From assembly GCA_018814465.1 (NCBI GenBank), contig JAHIZR010000001.1:1-8115 (forward strand): DNA of 8,115 bases, written 5' to 3'. The position numbers were made by a program, and so were the translations under genes. The stretch comes from a bacterium (GTDB lineage Bacteria; Electryoneota; RPQS01). This document shows positions 1 to 4,777 of the stretch, piece by piece; position 1 is the stretch's first letter, and every line of letters starts with the position of its first letter. A model generated the notes under the pieces. That model made no database searches. It saw only the letters and a list, made by a program, of their open reading frames with translations, and was not told the origin of the DNA.

Positions 1-48
1 ATTAGCGCTTATCCCCCAAATCACCGTCGAGAAATCGAGATCAATACT

Positions 49-179
49 CGCCAAGCAGAATTTAAGCGCCACTGAGGCTCTGTCATTCTGGACACCGCCG
101 CAAACAGCAGGAATTAATTGACTACGAAAACCCGGCGGGCGTCCAGAATCTCAAACTCGCGCGCAACCCGGCCGGAATC
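49..179. repeat. Intergenic repeat unit, copy 1 (with internal hairpin)
   Basis: This 131-bp unit runs from CGCCAAGCAGAATTTAAG to CCCGGCCGGAATC and is repeated 142-144 bp to the right with seven substitutions and two single-base insertions. It contains an imperfect long hairpin. ATTCTGGAC (85-93) pairs perfectly with GTCCAGAAT (141-149), and CCGCCG (95-100) pairs with CGGCGG (133-138), leaving a loop of about 32 nt. The 'TGTCATTCTG ... CAGAATCTCA' arms resemble a type of dispersed intergenic repeat I associate with FCB-group and candidate-phylum genomes. That family link is from memory. Whether it is a REP/MITE-like element or part of a transcribed 3' region cannot be told here. Confidence 0.85.
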
Positions 180-190
180 CCAAATACCTC

Positions 191-323
191 CGCCGAGCAG
201 GATTTAAGCGCCACTGAGGCTCTGTCATTCTGCACACCGCCGCAAACAGCAGGAAGTAGATTGAACTACGAAAGCCCGGCGGGCGTCCAGAATCTCAAAC
301 TCGCGCGCTACCCGGCCGTAATC
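191..323. repeat. Intergenic repeat unit, copy 2
   Basis: This 133-bp second copy of the unit at 49-179 is separated from it by about 11 bp of unrelated sequence (180-190). In this copy the left hairpin arm reads ATTCTGCAC (227-235) against GTCCAGAAT (285-293), so one base pair of the stem is lost. The right end reads CCCGGCCGTAATC, one base different from copy 1. The single stem-breaking change without a compensating change argues against strong current selection on the hairpin in this copy. Confidence 0.85.
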
Positions 324-360
324 TTCTCTCTTCCGCTCTGCCTTCGTCTCGCTATTAAAT

Positions 361-388
361 CAAACCCCGCCTGAGCAGACGGGGTTTG
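361..388 (-). terminator. Rho-independent-type terminator of the ATPase gene
   Basis: CAAACCCCG (361-369) and CGGGGTTTG (380-388) form a perfect 9-bp stem with a 10-nt loop. It starts 30 nt past the stop codon of the leftward gene. Read on the minus strand, the stem's 3' side GGGGTTTG is followed by ATTTAAT, giving a broken U-rich tail. On the plus strand the following bases (TCGTTGG) are poorer, so the minus direction is preferred. Confidence 0.75.
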
Positions 389-418
389 TCGTTGGTCTAT
401 CCGTTAAAACGTGTCCAT

Positions 419-3400
419 TCAATTGGAAGTCGCGCTGATATTTCCCGCCGGCTTGAGTTGAACAACCTCACCTTCCCGCGCTAAGCGGCTGTCTCTGGAA
501 AATAGAATCACTTGCCTCTTCTCAGCCATCACCTCGATGAGATTCTGCATCGTCTCGATCCTGCGATCATCCAGATTCCCGAGCACGTCATCCCAGATAA
601 CGAAATCGTCCTCGATGGAATCAAGCAGATTCAGCGCCGCGATTCGTATCACTAATCTCAGCATATCGGCCTGCCCTCTGGACAAAGAACGGACTTTTCG
701 TAGCTGAGTTGCGCCTGACTTCAGAATCCACTCGTTCTCATCATAATAAACGGTCCCGAAATCATCTCCGAAATAACGCTGGATGAAGTGGTTGATTGAA
801 GATGCGATCTGATCGGGCAGCTCAGCGTCAATTTTCTGAATTTCTCGATTCAGCGTCTCCACAAGTTCCTGAGTCGTGCGGCTTTCCCTCTGAATATTCT
901 CTAACTGCTCTTCAAAGTTTCCCATATCGCTCTCAAGCGTCTCAAGCGTGGGCAGGCTGTGAATCTGCTCCAGCAGGAAGTCGGTTTCCAGTGTATCCAG
1001 TTCGTGACGGATCGCCTCAGCCTCGATCAGGTTGTCCGATATCTGCTGCGAAATAGCATCGAGCTGATCTTCATACTTCCTCGCATAATAAGTCGCGTTT
1101 CCCTGCTTCAGATACAGTGGATCAAGATCGGATAGCTTCCCGGTAACTTCAAGCAGCTCATCCGTCAGAATGGATCTACGGGAACGAATCTCCTCCAGCG
1201 AAAGGCAGGCGGAGAGCTCATCCTTTAGTGATCTTTGCCTTTGTTTCAGGCTGCCGAATCGCTGCCATGCGTCACGCAGTTCCTTGGGATCGGCATGCAT
1301 GAGTATTTGACTGGAAGCTTCGGCGACATCCGCAAGCTTGATTTCAAGTTCACTGATCGCTTTGGATAGGGATTCTATTTCATCATTATTGGGCAGCTTG
1401 CTCTTCAAATCCGCCAGCCGGACTGTGAGCGTCTGCTTTCTCGAGCTGTACCGTCTTGCCTCTTCCGCTTGCGTCTTCCGCAGCGCCTCCACATCCCCTT
1501 TGCGTCTGGACACCCGCGATTCAAGCTGCTCGATCTGTACGGCGATTTCCCCTCCGCTTTCGAAATCCTTCCACTGTTGATCGAATACCTTTTTCTCGGC
1601 GATCAAACTCTCATATTCCTGAATTCTCGACAAAACCTGTTCATTTGTCATGCCGGCAAAACACGCCAGTCGGTTCTCGTCCGCTGGCGGTTGCTCGGAA
1701 TTGGAAATTCCCTGCTCAGGTTCCTTGCGCGAATGAACCAATTGCGCGCGCTCCTTTTTCATCGACTCATAGGACGCGAGCTTTTCCAGTGCCTCCCCTT
1801 TCTTCAAACCGGCTAATGGTCCTAAGCGTCCCTCGAGCATGGTCCGGGCTTCAACGGCTGATTTCCAGCGTTGTCGGACATTATTTTCATGCTGAGCCAA
1901 TTCCAGCACTCGCTTTTCAGCCGCCTTGTGTGTATTCCGGTAGATCATCCATACCAAGCCGCTGCCGATTGATCCCGCGAACAAGCCGATATCCCAACCC
2001 AGGTAAATTCCCAACGGAAGTCCCGCGATAAATGCCGCGGCAATAATCGCGGCGATCCAGCGCGGACCCTTGCCGATCGCTTGCGCGTCCGTTCTTCGTG
2101 CTTGCAGGCTCTCCAGAAGATCGGAGGATTCGGAGATCGCGGATTTCGTGATATGCAGGTCCAGAATTTCATCTTCGGCATGTTCCGAAAGCGTCTCGAA
2201 ATCCTGATAATCCTCTCGAAGCATGCGCTCCAAATCATCCAGTCGCTTCTGCAGCAGTCTCTGATCTTCAGTGCTCTGAAGCGCGGAATCCCTATCGCGT
2301 TGCCCGGCACGATGCTGACTGCACTCCTTGCGAATAGCGTCAAGCACGGGACGATCAAGGAGCGCAATCGCCGCATAGTCGGAGTGCAGCCGCTGCTCAA
2401 GTCCTTCCCGTTTGCGTAAAAGTGATATGCGATCACGCAGCAGGTTCACGAGGAGCGTTTCATCGGCTTGAATCTCGCGCTGCAATTCATCGATCCTTGA
2501 TTGTATCCCCTCGTTTTGCGGCGGCTTTAGCAGGCCTAAATCGCGTTCGACATCAAGGATCTCGTCTTGCAATGCGGATCGTGAAGTTTCGAGTTCATCC
2601 CAGGCGGTTTGTTTGCTTCTGCGAATATTAATCGCAGTCTCGTATTCATCGAGCAGTTCAGGAAATGAATCCGGCGCGCCACGGAATTTGCCCGCCAGTT
2701 GATCCAACTCCTCTTGAGTCTTCGCATGCTCATCCCGCAGCGATTCCACCCGCGCAATATCCCGATGAACTTCTGCTAACCAGTTCTCTACTCTGGACGC
2801 GCGTTCCGCCAATCCGACTGAACGTTCGATTTCTTCGCGTTCGACCTTCAGCACCTCGCCCGCCGTAACCGCCTCAGCTAATTGAGCATTCAGCTCATTC
2901 CTTCTCTGCTTTATGCGTTCGATATCTTGATGCAGAGATTTGACTCGTTTCCAGTTTTCCTCGGCTTCGGAATATCGCTGCTTGATCTCCACCAGCTGAC
3001 CGGAGTGCCCATCATCCCCGGTTAGAACATGCAGTCTTGATTCCCATGAGTCCAGCTCCTGCAGCAGGGGAGTTCGCAGTGCATTTGCAATGCTCATGAG
3101 TGCCTCGCCCTCCGGCTCCCCGATCTCTCCATTCAGAATGCTGTGCAGATGCTTGAACAGTATCCCGTTCTTGAACAGCAATTCGTCTCCGTGAAATCCC
3201 GGCGCGGTTCCATTGGTAACATGCTCTAAAGACTCTCCCGAATGCTTCTGAACGGAACGCGTTCCCTCCCGCAAATCCACATGCAAATCCAGCGCTTCAT
3301 CTCCACGGGAAAGCGAGAGCGTAATCGTATACAGTCCTGCCTGTGCAAGCTCGCGCAGTAAGGAGGATGCTGCTTGAGGATCCAGCGCCGCCAGGATGGA

Positions 3401-3544
3401 AGCGGCCACAAGTGATTTGCCGCTCCCATTCTCGCCGATCACGACACACGGGCTTGTCTCAGGAAAAGACAAAGACAGCTTTGAAGTTGGCAGCAAGCTC
3501 TCGGAAGCAAAAAGCTCAATTCGATGTAAAGTGACGCGATTCAT
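419..3544 (-). CDS. SMC/SbcC-like coiled-coil ATPase with a central membrane hairpin (YhaN/SbcE-type)
   Basis: This 1041-residue ABC-type ATPase has split head halves at its two ends. The N-terminal half holds Walker A GENGSGKS (residues 37-44). The C-terminal half holds the signature LSRGQ (954-958), Walker B FVIWDD (981-986) and D-loop LDD (991-993). Between them are two long charged, heptad-like arms (about 180-490 and 540-925). At their junction lies a hydrophobic pair (about 496-514 and 518-535) that reads as a transmembrane hairpin. There is no CXXC zinc hook, so it is not a standard SbcC/Rad50. The WDDV...LDD pattern and the central hydrophobic pair resemble the YhaN (SbcE) family, which is linked to DNA break repair in Bacillus. 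That role is inferred here, not shown. The H-loop histidine is absent (QVILFSRDSR, 1011-1020). An in-frame TAA two codons upstream makes this ATG the earliest possible one. The nearest GGAG is about 20 nt away, too far to help. No SbcD/YhaO-like nuclease adjoins it. Confidence 0.9.
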   Translation of the reverse strand: MNRVTLHRIELFASESLLPTSKLSLSFPETSPCVVIGENGSGKSLVAASILAALDPQAASSLLRELAQAGLYTITLSLSRGDEALDLHVDLREGTRSVQKHSGESLEHVTNGTAPGFHGDELLFKNGILFKHLHSILNGEIGEPEGEALMSIANALRTPLLQELDSWESRLHVLTGDDGHSGQLVEIKQRYSEAEENWKRVKSLHQDIERIKQRRNELNAQLAEAVTAGEVLKVEREEIERSVGLAERASRVENWLAEVHRDIARVESLRDEHAKTQEELDQLAGKFRGAPDSFPELLDEYETAINIRRSKQTAWDELETSRSALQDEILDVERDLGLLKPPQNEGIQSRIDELQREIQADETLLVNLLRDRISLLRKREGLEQRLHSDYAAIALLDRPVLDAIRKECSQHRAGQRDRDSALQSTEDQRLLQKRLDDLERMLREDYQDFETLSEHAEDEILDLHITKSAISESSDLLESLQARRTDAQAIGKGPRWIAAIIAAAFIAGLPLGIYLGWDIGLFAGSIGSGLVWMIYRNTHKAAEKRVLELAQHENNVRQRWKSAVEARTMLEGRLGPLAGLKKGEALEKLASYESMKKERAQLVHSRKEPEQGISNSEQPPADENRLACFAGMTNEQVLSRIQEYESLIAEKKVFDQQWKDFESGGEIAVQIEQLESRVSRRKGDVEALRKTQAEEARRYSSRKQTLTVRLADLKSKLPNNDEIESLSKAISELEIKLADVAEASSQILMHADPKELRDAWQRFGSLKQRQRSLKDELSACLSLEEIRSRRSILTDELLEVTGKLSDLDPLYLKQGNATYYARKYEDQLDAISQQISDNLIEAEAIRHELDTLETDFLLEQIHSLPTLETLESDMGNFEEQLENIQRESRTTQELVETLNREIQKIDAELPDQIASSINHFIQRYFGDDFGTVYYDENEWILKSGATQLRKVRSLSRGQADMLRLVIRIAALNLLDSIEDDFVIWDDVLGNLDDRRIETMQNLIEVMAEKRQVILFSRDSRLAREGEVVQLKPAGNISATSN

Positions 3545-3620
3545 TAGTTAGATAGACAACAATCTCCAGACTTGGACTTAAGTATCGATTTTACCGATCC
3601 AAACCTCCACTAATCGGCAG

Positions 3621-3651
3621 TTTGGGATAACCATCGCTCTCTTTTGGGATA
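3621..3651. promoter_or_regulatory. Operator-like direct repeats TTTGGGATA
   Basis: The 9-mer TTTGGGATA occurs at 3621-3629 and again at 3643-3651. The starts are 22 bp apart, close to two helical turns, so both copies face the same side of the DNA. They sit in the leader of the leftward ATPase gene, just downstream of the candidate start of transcription. Binding by a regulator is inference. Confidence 0.35.
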
Positions 3652-3659
3652 GTATAGTT

Positions 3660-3688
3660 AATATACGCAGTGAAGCACATGATTACAA
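3660..3688 (-). promoter_or_regulatory. Candidate sigma70-like promoter for the ATPase gene
   Basis: On the minus strand, TTGTAA (3688-3683, 4 of 6 to TTGACA) is followed by a 17-bp spacer and TATATT (3665-3660, 5 of 6 to TATAAT). Transcription would start near 3653, giving a leader of about 110 nt before the ATG at 3544. In AT-rich DNA such matches arise easily. If this organism uses Bacteroidota-type promoters the consensus would differ, so confidence is low. Confidence 0.3.
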
Positions 3689-3883
3689 GCATATAACCGC
3701 TATATTGTCATTTGAAATATTGAGTTTACGTGGAATTAGCTATGTGTTTCTGTTCCTAATTGATTAATTATTATTTGCATATAGTATTGACCCGTTTCTA
3801 AAAGTAATAATCGCAGCCTGCCACCTCTCGCGCCGGGAAAGAAACACAATCTCACTGCGCCTGTATCTCAGAGTGGCACTTGG

Positions 3884-3890
3884 AAGGAGG
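3884..3890 (+). promoter_or_regulatory. Stranded Shine-Dalgarno-like AAGGAGG
   Basis: This heptamer matches the anti-Shine-Dalgarno complement very well, but it lies 48 nt upstream of the ATG at 3939, too far for direct use. In the barrel gene's frame the sequence after it runs ATT GGT TAA, so no upstream extension is possible. The only nearby start-like codon, TTG at 3892, is too close and would give a five-codon peptide. It may be chance, a relic or a leader element. Confidence 0.3.
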
Positions 3891-3938
3891 ATTGGTTAAA
3901 TTACTGTAACATCCCAAGCACAACACACAGAATCAATC

Positions 3939-4736
3939 ATGAACCGAATGCTCATCTGGGTCCTGGGACTATTAGTTTTCACCGTTCATGTCAATGCGAT
4001 GGACTATCTTGACTTGAAAGATGGTCGCCGAATCGCCGGGGCTATTCTAAGGCAAGATACAACAGCCGTTTACATGACGGACTGGAAATACCGAAGTGAA
4101 CGCTTCCCGCCTTTACAGGTCTTTAGTCGAGACGAAATCCGGGCTATCTGGTTCGACACTCCCACAGACTCCCGCAAGTCGGGTTCCTACTATAAACCGC
4201 GTTCTGGCCTCTTTGAATTGGGCGGAGGCTCAACATTCCAGACCTGGCAGGCCAGTGATTACGACCGCAGATACCTGTTTCAAGTCTCCTGTTTCGGTGC
4301 CATGTCGATTTCGCCGATACTCGGTTTGGAAGCGGATATTGACTTCACAGTCCCCTCGGGCGGCGGCAGTGATCAAACTTGGCGGAAACTCGATTTCAGT
4401 CATCATGTCTCGATGAATATCATTGCGAATCTGCCTTGGAACAAAAGAATCATTCCGTATGTTCTCGCGGGCGGCGGATCTTCCGAAGGCATTCCGACCG
4501 GCGGTGTCCTGCTGACCGAATCCAGCGACGCTCACAATCTGGTTCAAGCGGGAATCGGTCTGAAATACGGCGTTGACGGCTTGGGCTTCAGACTCGAACT
4601 AAGGCACTCTTATTACATCTGGAAAGAAGATCAACTCGTACTTGATCCTGATAATTACGAAGAAACATACATCCGCAGGCTGCGCATGGACGCTGATGCG
4701 ACTGTCCTGCGTATTTCGGTTTTCAGCTATTTCTAA
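3939..4736 (+). CDS. Secreted outer-membrane beta-barrel protein with small N-terminal beta domain
   Basis: This 265-residue protein is probably an outer-membrane barrel of unknown substrate. A signal peptide (residues 1-20: hydrophobic core about 4-16, cleavage after VNA) is followed by a short beta-rich segment (about 22-72, 'YLDLKDGRRIAGAI ... DEIRAIWF'). That segment resembles the small SH3/LSm-like folds at the start of some envelope proteins. From about 90 on, alternating amphipathic strands with turns appear (ILGLEADIDF, IIPYVLAGGG, LVQAGIGLKY, FRLELRHSYY). The protein ends in LRISVFSYF, a typical C-terminal aromatic beta-signal for BAM-dependent insertion. Length suits an eight-strand, OmpA/OmpX-like barrel. 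The metallopeptidase gene starts 41 bp downstream on the same strand, so the two are probably one operon. No usable Shine-Dalgarno precedes the ATG. The leader there is A/C-rich. No specific family can be named. Confidence 0.88.
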   Translation: MNRMLIWVLGLLVFTVHVNAMDYLDLKDGRRIAGAILRQDTTAVYMTDWKYRSERFPPLQVFSRDEIRAIWFDTPTDSRKSGSYYKPRSGLFELGGGSTFQTWQASDYDRRYLFQVSCFGAMSISPILGLEADIDFTVPSGGGSDQTWRKLDFSHHVSMNIIANLPWNKRIIPYVLAGGGSSEGIPTGGVLLTESSDAHNLVQAGIGLKYGVDGLGFRLELRHSYYIWKEDQLVLDPDNYEETYIRRLRMDADATVLRISVFSYF

Positions 4737-4777
4737 TCAATAATTCTTGCATCCTAACATAACCGCAATTCTGAATT

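Larger units (their letters stand above)
1..418. other. Non-coding left flank made of repeats plus a terminator
   Basis: No believable reading frame lies here. The stretch contains two near-identical repeat units (49-179 and 191-323) and, nearest the leftward gene, a terminator-like hairpin (361-388). Positions 1-48 and 324-360 show nothing recognisable. There is no gene within reach of the 3' end of the leftward ATPase, so the ATPase has no visible downstream operon partner. Confidence 0.8.
3545..3938. other. Divergent intergenic region, AT-rich, non-coding
   Basis: This 394-bp gap lies between the divergent ATPase and barrel genes and contains no credible reading frame. Its middle (about 3650-3810) is clearly AT-rich, as expected for promoters. 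Seen in it are a candidate leftward promoter (3660-3688), two operator-like TTTGGGATA repeats (3621-3651) and a stranded Shine-Dalgarno-like sequence (3884-3890). For the rightward genes only a weak pair is visible: TTGATT (3760-3765) and TAGTAT (3782-3787), 16 bp apart. TGCCAC (3819-3824) could pair with GTGGCA (3873-3878) in the rightward leader, but a 6-bp long-range match is weak evidence. Confidence 0.7.

Noticed and set aside
49..323. CRISPR array
   Set aside because: Only two units, each over 130 bp, separated by ~11 bp, and no cas genes. Repeat and spacer sizes are wrong.
419..3544. Classical SbcC/Rad50 assignment
   Set aside because: There is no CXXC zinc hook, a hydrophobic hairpin occupies the apex, Walker B is DD, and no SbcD-like gene is adjacent. 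A YhaN/SbcE-type call fits better.
3855..3895. tRNA-like D-arm (TATCTCAGAGTGG)
   Set aside because: No matching acceptor stem, anticodon stem or GGTTCGAATCC-type T-arm follows at the right distance.
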